Shown in pieces: positions 1-7,537 of a DNA stretch of 15,359 nt. The stretch lies in the NCBI GenBank assembly GCA_024636405.1, contig JAGXHC010000251.1, forward strand, positions 1 to 15,359. The letters are read 5' to 3'. A model generated the notes under the pieces. The model was given only the letters and a program-made list of their open reading frames with translations. It ran no database searches and was not told the origin of the DNA. How positions within the stretch are numbered: position 1 is the stretch's first letter; every line of letters starts with the position of its first letter. This DNA comes from Sulfitobacter sp. (lineage in GTDB: Bacteria; Pseudomonadota; Alphaproteobacteria; Rhodobacterales; Rhodobacteraceae). The position numbers and the translations under genes were made by a program.

Positions 1-399
1 CATCTGGGCGAGTTCGATCAGGAGTTTTCGGCGCTGGCAGGACGGCCCGTCAAGGTGCAGTTCACGCCGCATCTGATCCCCGCGAACCGGGGTATTCTGG
101 CGACCTGCTATGTTAAAGGTGACGCGCAAGCCATTCATGAAGCATTGAAAAACGCCTATGCGGCCGAGCCTTTCATCGAGGTTCTGCCGATGGGTAACGT
201 GCCCAGCACGCGGCATATTCGGGGATCGAATTTTTGCCACATCGGAGTGGCGCAGGACCGTATCGACGGGCGCGCCATCGTGATTGCAGCACTTGATAAC
301 CTGACGAAGGGGTCCAGCGGGCAGGCGTTGCAGAACGCGAACCTGATGCTGGGGTTGGAAGAGACGGAGGGGCTGATGATGGCCCCGCTGTTCCCGTGA
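1..399 (+). CDS. argC: N-acetyl-gamma-glutamyl-phosphate reductase, C-terminal part
   Basis: This is the 3' end of argC, cut by the window edge; 132 codons are visible in frame from base 1. ArgC carries out the NADPH-dependent reduction of N-acetylglutamyl 5-phosphate to its semialdehyde in cytoplasmic arginine biosynthesis. The visible part starts HLGEFDQEF and contains [13 protein letters not shown], the conserved segment with the family's catalytic histidine. The C-terminal NFCHIGV and [22 protein letters not shown] segments are typical of the family's end. The catalytic cysteine lies upstream, outside the window. Only 4 bases separate its stop from ccmE, so the two are probably co-transcribed, although the functions are unrelated. 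Confidence 0.95.
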   Translation, partial: HLGEFDQEFSALAGRPVKVQFTPHLIPANRGILATCYVKGDAQAIHEALKNAYAAEPFIEVLPMGNVPSTRHIRGSNFCHIGVAQDRIDGRAIVIAALDNLTKGSSGQALQNANLMLGLEETEGLMMAPLFP

Positions 400-403
400 T
401 GAT

Positions 404-847
404 ATGAAAAACCTCAGAAAACAAAGACGTATCCAGATTATTGCAGTCGCGGTCGTGGCCCTAGTGCTGTCAACGTCGTTGATCGGATATGCCTTGCGCG
501 ATGGCATCAACTATTTTCGCGCACCGTCGCAGATCATGGCAGAGCCGCCGGGCTCTTCGGAGGTGTTCCGCATTGGCGGTCTGGTAGAGGAAGGGTCGCT
601 GAAACGTGGCGAAGGACAGGTGATCCGGTTCAGCGTGACCGACGGTGGCGCGGTTGTGCCGGTGACATTCGATGGCGTATTGCCGGATCTTTTCGGTGAG
701 GGGCAAGGCATGGTCGGCACGGGTCGCTACATTAATGGAACCTTTCAAGCGACTGAAATTCTTGCGAAACACGATGAAAATTACATGCCAAAAGAGGTTG
801 TTGACGCGCTGAAGGAGCAAGGCGTCTACAAAGCACCCGACAGCTAG
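404..847 (+). CDS. ccmE: Cytochrome c-type biogenesis heme chaperone CcmE
   Basis: CcmE is the periplasmic heme chaperone of system I cytochrome c maturation. It binds heme covalently through a histidine and passes it to the CcmF/CcmH ligation complex. The 147-residue product has a basic N-terminus (KNLRKQRR), one membrane anchor at about residues 11-31, and a beta-barrel (OB-fold) domain. The signature LAKHDENYMP holds the heme-binding His123 and the axial Tyr127. Length and layout are normal for the family. The ATG lies 4 bases after the argC stop without a strong Shine-Dalgarno sequence, which suggests translational coupling. The usual partner ccmF is not next: two lysis genes intervene. 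Confidence 0.97.
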   Translation: MKNLRKQRRIQIIAVAVVALVLSTSLIGYALRDGINYFRAPSQIMAEPPGSSEVFRIGGLVEEGSLKRGEGQVIRFSVTDGGAVVPVTFDGVLPDLFGEGQGMVGTGRYINGTFQATEILAKHDENYMPKEVVDALKEQGVYKAPDS

Positions 848-872
848 CAACGTACGCCGCGATGAAGCCGCG

Positions 873-880
873 TTAACCAT
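873..880 (+). promoter_or_regulatory. Possible CtrA half-site before the endolysin gene
   Basis: The 78-bp gap between ccmE and the endolysin gene contains TTAACCAT, the 8-base half-site associated with the alphaproteobacterial response regulator CtrA. It lies 45 bases upstream of the endolysin ATG. The second half of a full TTAA-N7-TTAA site is not present: the equivalent position reads CTGC. CtrA is a known regulator of GTA genes in Rhodobacterales, which makes the location suggestive. A single 8-mer can also occur by chance, so this is only a candidate. Confidence 0.35.
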
Positions 881-925
881 TATCTGCCAAATCTTTGCGC
901 AACCAAGCAGGAAAGGGCAGAACCA

Positions 926-1540
926 ATGCAATCGGTCAAAGACATCGCCACCGCAATTGTTGCGCGCGAAGGTGGGTTCGTGAACGACCCCGACGATCCC
1001 GGCGGTGCCACCAAATACGGTGTGACAATTCACACGATGCGGCGTCTGGGGCTGGACCTGACGGGCGACGGAACGGTTGATACGGCCGATGTCCGAAGCC
1101 TGACTCGGACGCAAGCCGTTGAAATATTTGTCAAACATTACTTTGAAAAGCCGCTGATTGCGGAGCTTCCGGTGCCGATGCAGCCCAGTGTTTTTGATAT
1201 GTATGTCAACGCAGGTGCCAATGCGATCAAGATCCTGCAAAGCCTGCTGCGCGACATGGGCTATGATCATGTGGTGGTGGACGGCGCACTGGGACCGCAG
1301 AGCATCGGTGCCGTGCGTGCGGCAATGCGTGCAGCGCCGGATCATATGGTTGATGCCTATGGGATCGCGCGGCGCAACTACTATTTCCGGCTGGCGGACC
1401 GCCGACGGGCCAGCCGCAAATATGCGCGCAACCGGGCAGGCGGCAAGGGTGGATGGATTGTGCGGGCGGAGAAATTCATCGCGCCGCAGTATCATCTGTC
1501 GACGACGGCATTTCAGCAAAGGGTGGCGGCATGGGACTGA
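926..1540 (+). CDS. GH108 N-acetylmuramidase (holin-associated endolysin, probably GTA-type)
   Basis: A 204-residue peptidoglycan-cleaving lysozyme of glycoside hydrolase family 108. The N-terminal catalytic motif REGGFVNDPDDPGGATKYGVT (from residue 14) contains the presumed catalytic Glu15. The C-terminal half (about 90-190: FDMYVNAGANAIKILQ, VDGALGPQSI) resembles the peptidoglycan-binding domain (PG_binding_3) usually fused to it. No signal peptide is visible, so export would depend on the holin encoded next. Residues 44-55 (DLTGDGTVDTAD) form a dockerin/EF-hand-like calcium loop between the two parts. The ATG is preceded by GGAAAGGG. The frame overlaps the holin start by 10 bases. No phage structural genes are nearby. 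The R. capsulatus GTA-release endolysin is the best functional parallel; a relic phage lysin is the alternative. Confidence 0.88.
   Translation: MQSVKDIATAIVAREGGFVNDPDDPGGATKYGVTIHTMRRLGLDLTGDGTVDTADVRSLTRTQAVEIFVKHYFEKPLIAELPVPMQPSVFDMYVNAGANAIKILQSLLRDMGYDHVVVDGALGPQSIGAVRAAMRAAPDHMVDAYGIARRNYYFRLADRRRASRKYARNRAGGKGGWIVRAEKFIAPQYHLSTTAFQQRVAAWD
1055..1090 (+). other. Dockerin/EF-hand-like calcium-binding loop coding segment
   Basis: Codons 44-55 of the muramidase read D-L-T-G-D-G-T-V-D-T-A-D, followed by VRSLTRTQAVEIF. The acidic or hydroxyl residues at loop positions 1, 3, 5, 9 and 12, with Gly at 6 and a hydrophobic residue at 8, match the calcium loop of dockerin-type EF-hands. Only one loop is present, whereas dockerins have two. 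Calcium binding is inferred from the pattern alone. Confidence 0.5.
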
Positions 1541-2106
1541 TCGCAGAGATTTTCGCGGGCATCTTTGGTGGCAACCGCAACGTGGTGCGCGAGACAGTAG
1601 AAGTGTTTCGCGAAAATGCCGAGGCGGGTGCACAGCGTGGTGCGACCGTACAAACCCAGGCGATGGCGCAATATGGCGCGGAATTTGCCGTGCCACGGCA
1701 AGGCGGGTTTGACCGGTTTATGGACGGCGTGAACCGTCTGCCGCGCCCGATGCTGGCGCTGGGTACAATGGGGCTTTTTGTGTCGGCAATGGTCAATCCA
1801 CTGTGGTTTTCCGAACGGATGCAAGGGATTGCATTGGTGCCGGAACCGCTGTGGTGGCTTTTGGGGGTCATTGTGTCCTTCTACTTTGGTGCACGGCATC
1901 AGGCCAAGGCGCAGGATTTTCAACGCGCCATTGTCGGGACAATTTCACGCGTGCCGCAAGTCGTTGAGAATATAGAAAAATTGCGATCCTTGCGTGCGGA
2001 CAGCGTGAAGGTGGCGGCAACGGGAGAGGACGTGCGGCTGGCGCAATCAAGCCTGCTGCCTGATGCAAATGCCGCCCTTGATGCGTGGCGCCGTCATGCG
2101 GCATAG
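1531..2106 (+). CDS. Holin family protein (Holin_3TMs-like), partner of the endolysin
   Basis: A 191-residue membrane protein resembling the Holin_3TMs family. Its expected role is to permeabilise the inner membrane so that the signal-less muramidase upstream reaches the cell wall. The N-terminal MGLIAEIFAGIFGG is followed by a polar stretch (about 18-60), a hydrophobic segment at about 74-90 (PMLALGTMGLFVSAMV) and a second at about 106-120 (PLWWLLGVIVSFYFG). The family-like GARHQAKAQDF follows. The C-terminal 60 residues are hydrophilic. The ATG at 1531 lies inside the end of the muramidase gene and has a good ribosome site (AAAGGGTGG), so the pair is probably translationally coupled. An upstream in-frame ATG (1453) would give an unlikely 26-residue extension. 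Confidence 0.82.
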   Translation: MGLIAEIFAGIFGGNRNVVRETVEVFRENAEAGAQRGATVQTQAMAQYGAEFAVPRQGGFDRFMDGVNRLPRPMLALGTMGLFVSAMVNPLWFSERMQGIALVPEPLWWLLGVIVSFYFGARHQAKAQDFQRAIVGTISRVPQVVENIEKLRSLRADSVKVAATGEDVRLAQSSLLPDANAALDAWRRHAA

Positions 2107-2196
2107 GCGCGCCAAACCCCGCGTGCGACACCTTGCAGCGCTGCCGTCCTGCGGATCTTGATGGCGTAAGACGCACAGGGGGCATATACATGCGGC

Positions 2197-4155
2197 ATGA
2201 TTACAGAACTCGGACATTTTTCGCTTATTCTCGCCTTCGGCGTCGCGCTGGTTCAAATGGTGGTGCCATTGATTGGCGCGCAAAAACGCTGGCCCGGATG
2301 GATGGCCGTGGCGGAGCCTGCGGCGGGGGCGCAATTTGCGCTGATTGCGCTGGCCTTCGGCGCTTTGATGTGGGGTTTCGTCACCTCTGACTTCAGCCTG
2401 CGTCTGGTTTATCTCAATAGCCATTCCGCAAAGCCGATGCTCTACAAGATCAGCGGCACCTGGGGCAATCACGAGGGATCGATGTTGCTTTGGGTGCTGA
2501 TCGTTTCGCTGTTTGGCGCGACGGCGGCGTGGTTTGGTGGCAATCTCCCACCAAGCCTTCGGGCGCGGGTGTTGGCAGTGCAGGCAGCGATCGGGGTGGC
2601 GTTTCTGGCATTTATTCTGTTCACGTCCAATCCCTTTGTGCGCCTTGCGGTGCCGCCCTTTGACGGGCGCGATCTGAACCCGCTGTTGCAGGACCCCGGC
2701 CTCGCGTTTCATCCGCCGTTTTTGTATCTGGGTTACGTGGGGCTGAGCATGTCGTTCAGCTTTGCGGTTGCGGCCCTGATCGAGGGGCGCGTGGATGCCG
2801 CTTGGGGCCGCTGGGTGCGACCCTGGACACTTGCAGCATGGATCTTTCTGACCATCGGGATCTCACTGGGGTCGTGGTGGGCCTATTACGAACTGGGCTG
2901 GGGCGGTTTCTGGTTCTGGGACCCGGTTGAGAATGCCTCGTTCATGCCTTGGCTGCTGGCGGCGGCGCTGCTGCATTCGGCCATTGTGGTGGAAAAACGC
3001 GAGAGCTTGAAAAGCTGGACGATCCTGCTTGCCATTCTGGCCTTTGGATTTTCGCTGATCGGGACATTCATCGTCCGCTCCGGGTTGCTGACAAGCGTGC
3101 ATGCCTTTGCCACGGACCCTGAGCGCGGTGTTTTCGTTCTGGCGATTCTTGCGGTGTTCATGGGCGGCGCGCTGATCCTGTTTGCAGTGCGGGCAGGCAC
3201 GATGGAGGCCAAGGGTGTGTTTGGGCTGGTCAGCCGCGAATCTGCCTTGGTGGTCAATAACCTGCTGTTGGCGGTTGCCTGTTTTGTTGTTTTTGTCGGC
3301 ACCATGTGGCCGCTTCTGGCCGAGATGTTCTTTGACCGCAAACTAAGCGTCGGGCCGCCGTTCTTTAACGCGGCTTTCACACCCTTCATGATTGCGCTGG
3401 GACTGATCATGCCCATCGGCAGCGCGATGCCGTGGAAGCGCGCGCGCATCAGGCGTGCGATTTGGCCGTTGCGGTATGTCTTTTTGTTGGCGCTTGCAGT
3501 GGCGGGGCTGGCGTTCACACTTCAGTCCGGGCGCAGTATGTTGGGGCCGGTGGGGCTGTTTGTGGGGGCGTGGCTGATCATGGGCACCGCGGTTGAGCTT
3601 TGGGGCCGCGCGCGCAGTGGCGGGGTGGCACGGCTGTTCCGGCTGCCGCGTGCAGATTGGGGCAAGGCCGCAGCCCATGCCGGGCTGGGCGTGACCATTG
3701 CAGGCATCGCCGGGCTGACAGCTTGGAGTGTGGATGACATCCGCGTGGCGCAGTTGAACGCGCCGTTTGAGGTGGGCGACTATACCCTGACGTTGACCGA
3801 TGTCGCGGATGAGCGCGGACCGAATTACCTGTCCACGGTGGCCGAGGTGACGTTGGCGCAAAAGGGACGCGTGATCGCGCAGTTGCGGCCGGAGAAGCGG
3901 TTCTATCCGGTGGCGCAGATGCCAACGACAGAGGCCGCGATCCATCAGAATCTGGCAAGGGATGTGTATGTGGTGATCGGCGACGCCCAAACCGGTGGCG
4001 GTTGGGCGGTGCGTACCTACATTAAGCCGCTGACCAACTGGATATGGATCGGCTGTGCCATGATGGCGCTTGGCGGATTGCTGAGCCTGAGTGACCGCCG
4101 CTTTCGGGTGGCGGCAGGGGCGCGGCGCAGCGCAGATGCGGTGGCAGCGGAATGA
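2197..4155 (+). CDS. ccmF: Heme lyase subunit CcmF
   Basis: CcmF is the large integral membrane core of the holocytochrome c synthetase of system I. It takes heme from holo-CcmE and, with CcmH/CcmI, attaches it to CXXCH motifs of apocytochromes in the periplasm. The 652-residue product has many membrane segments. The tryptophan-rich WWD heme-handling region is at about residues 227-252 (WGGFWFWDPVENASFMPW), and conserved histidines lie in FHPPFLYLGY (His172) and ALLHSAIVV (His260). The start MITELGHFSLI is typical. The nearest strong purine run (AGGGGG) ends about 15 bases upstream of the ATG, farther than usual. The gene overlaps ccmH by 4 bases (ATGA). The lysis cassette separates it from ccmE. 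Confidence 0.97.
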   Translation: MITELGHFSLILAFGVALVQMVVPLIGAQKRWPGWMAVAEPAAGAQFALIALAFGALMWGFVTSDFSLRLVYLNSHSAKPMLYKISGTWGNHEGSMLLWVLIVSLFGATAAWFGGNLPPSLRARVLAVQAAIGVAFLAFILFTSNPFVRLAVPPFDGRDLNPLLQDPGLAFHPPFLYLGYVGLSMSFSFAVAALIEGRVDAAWGRWVRPWTLAAWIFLTIGISLGSWWAYYELGWGGFWFWDPVENASFMPWLLAAALLHSAIVVEKRESLKSWTILLAILAFGFSLIGTFIVRSGLLTSVHAFATDPERGVFVLAILAVFMGGALILFAVRAGTMEAKGVFGLVSRESALVVNNLLLAVACFVVFVGTMWPLLAEMFFDRKLSVGPPFFNAAFTPFMIALGLIMPIGSAMPWKRARIRRAIWPLRYVFLLALAVAGLAFTLQSGRSMLGPVGLFVGAWLIMGTAVELWGRARSGGVARLFRLPRADWGKAAAHAGLGVTIAGIAGLTAWSVDDIRVAQLNAPFEVGDYTLTLTDVADERGPNYLSTVAEVTLAQKGRVIAQLRPEKRFYPVAQMPTTEAAIHQNLARDVYVVIGDAQTGGGWAVRTYIKPLTNWIWIGCAMMALGGLLSLSDRRFRVAAGARRSADAVAAE

Positions 4156-4604
4156 AGCGGCTGGCGCTTGTTTTGATGCTGCTGGCAACGCCACTCGCGG
4201 CGGTGGAACCCGACGAGATGCTGGCCGATCCGGCGCTGGAAGCGCGCGCGCGATCTTTGTCGCAGGGGCTGCGCTGTCTGGTGTGCCGCAATGAAAGCAT
4301 CGACGAGAGCAACGCAAGCCTTGCGCGTGACCTGCGGATTTTGCTGCGCGAGCGTCTGGTGGCGGGTGACAGCGACAGCGCGGCGGTGGCGTTCATCGTG
4401 GACCGATACGGCGAATATGTGCTGCTGACACCGCGCGCGACCGGGGTGAACTGGCTGCTTTGGGGGGCCGGGCCGCTGATGTTGCTGCTGGCGGGAGGCA
4501 TCGGTGTGATCTACATCCGCGGGCGTGCGGCGGCGCGTGGTGCAGATGAAACACCACTCAGTTCCGAAGAAGAAACCCGTCTGCGCAAGATACTCGATAC
4601 CTGA
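4152..4604 (+). CDS. ccmH: Cytochrome c-type biogenesis protein CcmH (CcmL/CycL type)
   Basis: CcmH is a periplasm-facing thiol oxidoreductase that keeps the CXXCH cysteines of apocytochrome c reduced for CcmF-dependent heme ligation. The 150-residue product has an N-terminal signal sequence (MKRLALVLMLLATPLAAVEP), the redox motif LRCLVCRNESI with Cys42 and Cys45, a helical domain, and a membrane helix at about residues 100-122. It ends in a short cytoplasmic tail. This is the short form without the fused TPR domain of E. coli CcmH, so a separate ccmI is expected elsewhere. The start overlaps the ccmF stop as ATGA, indicating coupled translation. Confidence 0.96.
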   Translation: MKRLALVLMLLATPLAAVEPDEMLADPALEARARSLSQGLRCLVCRNESIDESNASLARDLRILLRERLVAGDSDSAAVAFIVDRYGEYVLLTPRATGVNWLLWGAGPLMLLLAGGIGVIYIRGRAAARGADETPLSSEEETRLRKILDT

Positions 4605-4677
4605 CGCGCGGTTTCGCTGGTCACCGATGGTTGCTTTGCTATGACGAGTGCCAAATGTTGCAGGGATGGAAAAGAAC

Positions 4678-5454
4678 ATGGAATATCAGACGCTGACCTA
4701 TGATCTGGCTGACGACGTCGCGGTGATCACGTTGAACCGCGCCGACAAGATGAACGCGTTGACCGCACAGATGCGGGCCGAAATTCCCCATGCAGTGATT
4801 GCAGGCGGCAAACAGGCGCGGGTTGTGGTGCTGACAGGCGCGGGGCGTGCATTTTGTTCTGGGCAGGATCTGGGGGATCGCGCGACGGCGGGCTCCATTG
4901 ATCTGGAACGGACGCTGCGCGATGAATATGCGCCGATGCTGCGTGCCATTTATGAATGTCCTGTCCCTACGATCGCGGCCGTGAATGGCCCGGCGGCGGG
5001 GGCAGGTGCGAACCTTGCGCTGGCCGCTGATGTGGTTTTTGCAACTGAATCTGCCTATTTCATGCAGGCGTTCACCCGGATCGGGCTTATTCCGGACGCG
5101 GGGGGCACCTATATGCTGCCACGCCAGATGGGCATGGCAAAAGCCATGGGTGCAGCGCTTTTTGCCGACAAGATCAGCGCGCGGCAGGCCGATGACTGGG
5201 GTATGATCTGGCAAGCGGTGCCCGATGATCAATTTGATGCGCATTGGCGCGCCAAGGCGGCACATCTGGCCGCCGGACCGACAGCTGCCTATGCAGCGGC
5301 AAAGACCGCGATCCGCGCATCCTGGCACAACACGCTTGAAGATCAGCTGTCACTTGAGGCGCAGTCGCAGGGAGCCTGCGGCAAATCACGCGATTTTCAG
5401 GAAGGTGTCATGTCCTTCATGGAGAAACGAACGCCGCGTTTTGAGGGACGGTGA
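4678..5454 (+). CDS. Enoyl-CoA hydratase/isomerase family protein, PaaG-like
   Basis: A 258-residue crotonase-fold protein. The oxyanion-hole segments are FCSGQDLGDR (about 59-68) and AVNGPAAGAGANLALAAD (about 101-118). RIGLIPDAGGTYMLPRQMG carries Asp140 at the position of the catalytic Asp of PaaG, the phenylacetate-pathway isomerase, and the usual crotonase glutamate before this segment is not evident. FCSGQDL is also close to PaaG. No other paa gene is present, so the substrate is uncertain; a general acyl-CoA isomerase is possible. I chose the ATG at 4678 because GGAAAAG lies just upstream. A GTG (4648) and another ATG (4666) are in frame but have poorer ribosome sites. The 73-bp gap from ccmH allows either co-transcription or its own promoter. 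Confidence 0.85.
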   Translation: MEYQTLTYDLADDVAVITLNRADKMNALTAQMRAEIPHAVIAGGKQARVVVLTGAGRAFCSGQDLGDRATAGSIDLERTLRDEYAPMLRAIYECPVPTIAAVNGPAAGAGANLALAADVVFATESAYFMQAFTRIGLIPDAGGTYMLPRQMGMAKAMGAALFADKISARQADDWGMIWQAVPDDQFDAHWRAKAAHLAAGPTAAYAAAKTAIRASWHNTLEDQLSLEAQSQGACGKSRDFQEGVMSFMEKRTPRFEGR

Positions 5455-5473
5455 GCGGCGCGCCGGTGCGCGG

Positions 5474-5851
5474 TCAGCGGGACCGTTCGACCAGCACCAC
5501 ATCATCAACACATGGCGCCGGGCCGGAAGCGCGGGCCACCACGGCCACGGCGATGCCATCGGCCATCACGGTATGAACACTGCCTGAAACTTGCGTGATG
5601 GTGACCGTTGGGGGTGTCTGGCCTTTATCGTAAACCACTGCGATCTGGTCGCAGGCGTGCAGCGTGTTGCGAACCAACGCACCTTCGGGCGACGACATGC
5701 CATGCGCGCCGGTGAGCATCAGGTTGGCCGCTCCATCCCATTGTCGGGCAGGTGTCGCAGTATCAGTGCCCAAGTCGCCACCTTGTTGCCGCGACACGGG
5801 GCGGCGTGCAAGTACAGGCGAATGAGGCTTCTTTTTGTACGTTTTGCTCAC
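5474..5851 (-). CDS. Hypothetical protein, 125 aa, GTG start
   Basis: I do not recognise this protein. It begins with GTG, has a lysine-rich N-terminus (MSKTYKKKPHSPVLARRPVS) and continues without obvious membrane segments. The last third alternates hydrophobic residues (VTITQVSGSVHTVMADGIAVAVVA), which suggests a beta-rich fold. It contains two cysteines. Support for a real gene: a GGGGG run 8 bases before the GTG, a plausible sigma70-like promoter just upstream, and a position exactly between convergent and co-directional neighbours (20 bp from the end of the PaaG-like gene). Against it: no family match that I know and an uncommon start codon. It could be a lineage-specific small protein. 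Confidence 0.55.
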   Translation of the reverse strand: MSKTYKKKPHSPVLARRPVSRQQGGDLGTDTATPARQWDGAANLMLTGAHGMSSPEGALVRNTLHACDQIAVVYDKGQTPPTVTITQVSGSVHTVMADGIAVAVVARASGPAPCVDDVVLVERSR

Positions 5852-6171
5852 CCAATTCGCCCCCGGTTGCTCTCAATCAGGAGATTAACGGTTCCGTGAT
5901 ACCCCGGTCAAGCAATAGGGGGTGATTATGAAGGCAGGCGAAACAGTGCCACACTTTTGCCTTGTTTAGCGCGATAGTGTTTCGCTTCGTGCCCATCTCG
6001 TTGAAAGTAACGCCCTGGTTGTATGACGTCGGACCGCTTGTGCAGGTCTGCGCCAAGGTGATTCGTTGGCGGGCGCCGAGATCTGTGAGCTATGCTGTGT
6101 CATGGTAACGCATCGCCGGAAACTGGTTGTTGCCAGCGCGTCAACGACATCCATCACGGCCACCGGACGCA
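5852..6171. other. Gene-poor spacer upstream of the hypothetical gene
   Basis: About 320 bases between the hypothetical gene and the gltA terminator carry no gene I can support. It holds the candidate promoter described above and a 13-codon + strand frame at 5928-5969 (MKAGETVPHFCLV, stop TAG) preceded by AGGGGGTGATT. The remaining frames are short and have no family-like composition. No tRNA or repeat is visible. An undetected small RNA cannot be excluded. Confidence 0.5.
5882..5911 (-). promoter_or_regulatory. Possible sigma70-type promoter for the 125-aa hypothetical gene
   Basis: On the - strand TTGACC (5906-5911) is followed after 18 bases by TAATCT (5882-5887). Transcription would start near 5875, about 24 bases ahead of the GTG, leaving room for the GGGGG ribosome site. 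The -35 is a good match and the -10 a modest one, so this is a candidate only. Confidence 0.3.
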
Positions 6172-6198
6172 GAACGCCCCGGCAAAAGCGGGGCGTTC
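6172..6198 (-). terminator. Hairpin terminator downstream of gltA
   Basis: GAACGCCCCG (6172-6181) and CGGGGCGTTC (6189-6198) form a perfect 10-bp GC-rich stem around a 7-base loop (GCAAAAG). It lies 20 bases beyond the gltA stop. No T-run follows on the - strand, so it may act as a non-canonical terminator or a 3'-end stabiliser. Confidence 0.7.
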
Positions 6199-6217
6199 AG
6201 GCAAATGCAGTCCGCGA

Positions 6218-7513
6218 TCAGCGGTCTTCGATATCGACATAGGCGCGTTTGGTATCGCCCAGGTACAACTGGCGCGGGCGTCCGATCTTGTTCTGTGGAT
6301 CGGCGATCATCTCTTTCCACTGCGAAATCCAGCCAACCGTGCGCGACAGCGCAAAGATCGGTGTGAACATCGACGTGGGGAATCCCATCGCCTCAAGAAT
6401 GATTCCGGAATAGAAATCGACATTCGGGAACAGTTTCTTGTCCGCGAAATACGGATCTTCCAGCGCCTGCTTTTCCAGTTCCTTGGCGACCTGGAGGATC
6501 GGGTTGTTTTCAACACCGAGCAGTTCCAGCACCTCGTCGGCGCTTTCCTTCATGACGGTCGCGCGCGGATCGAAGTTTTTATACACGCGGTGGCCGAAAC
6601 CCATCAGACGGAATGGATCGTTCTTGTCTTTGGCGCGGGCAATGTATTCAGGGATCTTGTCGGGCGTGCCGATTTCCTTGAGCATCTCCAGACAGGCCTG
6701 GTTGGCACCGCCATGTGCCGGCCCCCACAGGCAAGCGATACCGGCCGCGATACAGGCAAAGGGGTTCGCCCCGGAGGATGACGCCAACCGCACCGTGGAA
6801 GTGGAGGCATTTTGTTCGTGGTCCGCGTGCAGGGTGAAAATCCGGTCCATCGCACGGCTGAGGATCGGATTGACCTCGTATTCCTCGGCGGGCACGGCAA
6901 AACACATGCGCAAGAAGTTCGAGGCATAGTCCAGATCGTTGCGCGGATACACGAAGGGCTGACCGACGGTGTATTTATAGGCCATCGCGGCAATTGTCGG
7001 CATTTTGGCGATCAGCCGGATGGAGGCCACTTCGCGCTGGTGTTCATCCGAGATGTCGGTGCTGTCGTGGTAAAACGCGCTCATCGCGCCGACAACGCCG
7101 ACCATGACGGCCATCGGATGCGCATCCCGGCGGAAACCACGGAAGAAATACATCATCTGTTCGTGCAGCATGGTGTGATTGGTCACCAGCGCCTCGAACG
7201 CCTCCAGCTCTTTCGGGGCCGGCAGCTCGCCATAAAGCAGCAAATAGCAGACTTCGAGGTAATGCGATTTTTCCGCCAACTCGCCGATCGGATATCCCCG
7301 GTGCAGCAACACGCCTTCTTCGCCATCGATAAAGGTGATGGTGCTGTCGCAGGCCGCAGTTGAGGTATAGCCGGGATCATAGGTAAAGACGTCTGCCTGC
7401 GCATAAAGCTTGCGGATATCAATCACGTCCGGACCGACGGTGGGTGTCAGGATCGGCAGATCATAGTCTTTGCCGTCGATGGTCAGCGTCGCGGATTTCT
7501 TATTGTCGGCCAT
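6218..7513 (-). CDS. gltA: Citrate synthase (type II, hexameric-type family)
   Basis: Citrate synthase condenses oxaloacetate and acetyl-CoA to citrate, the entry step of the TCA cycle, in the cytoplasm. The 431-residue product is full length. The active-site triad is visible: His267 in [10 protein letters not shown], His308 in [10 protein letters not shown] and Asp366 in FPNVDFYSG. The substrate-binding [11 protein letters not shown] (His232 included) is also present. The N-terminal beta domain ([14 protein letters not shown]) is typical of the long Gram-negative form. The ATG has a strong ribosome site (GGAAGGGACTTC). gltX lies 115 bp upstream in the same direction, and a strong hairpin follows the stop. 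Confidence 0.98.
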   Translation of the reverse strand: MADNKKSATLTIDGKDYDLPILTPTVGPDVIDIRKLYAQADVFTYDPGYTSTAACDSTITFIDGEEGVLLHRGYPIGELAEKSHYLEVCYLLLYGELPAPKELEAFEALVTNHTMLHEQMMYFFRGFRRDAHPMAVMVGVVGAMSAFYHDSTDISDEHQREVASIRLIAKMPTIAAMAYKYTVGQPFVYPRNDLDYASNFLRMCFAVPAEEYEVNPILSRAMDRIFTLHADHEQNASTSTVRLASSSGANPFACIAAGIACLWGPAHGGANQACLEMLKEIGTPDKIPEYIARAKDKNDPFRLMGFGHRVYKNFDPRATVMKESADEVLELLGVENNPILQVAKELEKQALEDPYFADKKLFPNVDFYSGIILEAMGFPTSMFTPIFALSRTVGWISQWKEMIADPQNKIGRPRQLYLGDTKRAYVDIEDR

Positions 7514-7537
7514 GAAGTCCCTTCCCGTATGTTGATC

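Noticed and set aside
470..1696. Long open frame on the - strand opposite ccmE, the muramidase and the holin start
   Set aside because: It is antisense to clearly recognised genes, rich in Arg, His and Cys, and matches no family; it is a by-product of GC-rich codon use.
926..2106. A prophage or prophage remnant
   Set aside because: No integrase, repressor, structural or attachment sequence is visible, and both flanks are intact ccm genes; the pair fits a domesticated lysis module better.
3343..4317. Long - strand open frame opposite ccmF
   Set aside because: Composition is rich in His, Arg, Pro and Ala with no domain; ccmF on the other strand is certain.
5458..5471. GCGC...GCGC inverted repeat as a bidirectional terminator between the PaaG-like gene and the hypothetical gene
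   Set aside because: The stem is only 4 bp with no T-run on either side; such repeats are common in GC-rich DNA.
5966..6163. 65-codon - strand frame in the spacer before the gltA terminator
   Set aside because: No ribosome site, no family-like composition and no neighbour relation; kept as non-coding spacer.
6092..6781. + strand open frame overlapping the end of gltA
   Set aside because: It is antisense to the conserved gltA C-terminus and crosses the gltA terminator; no family resemblance.
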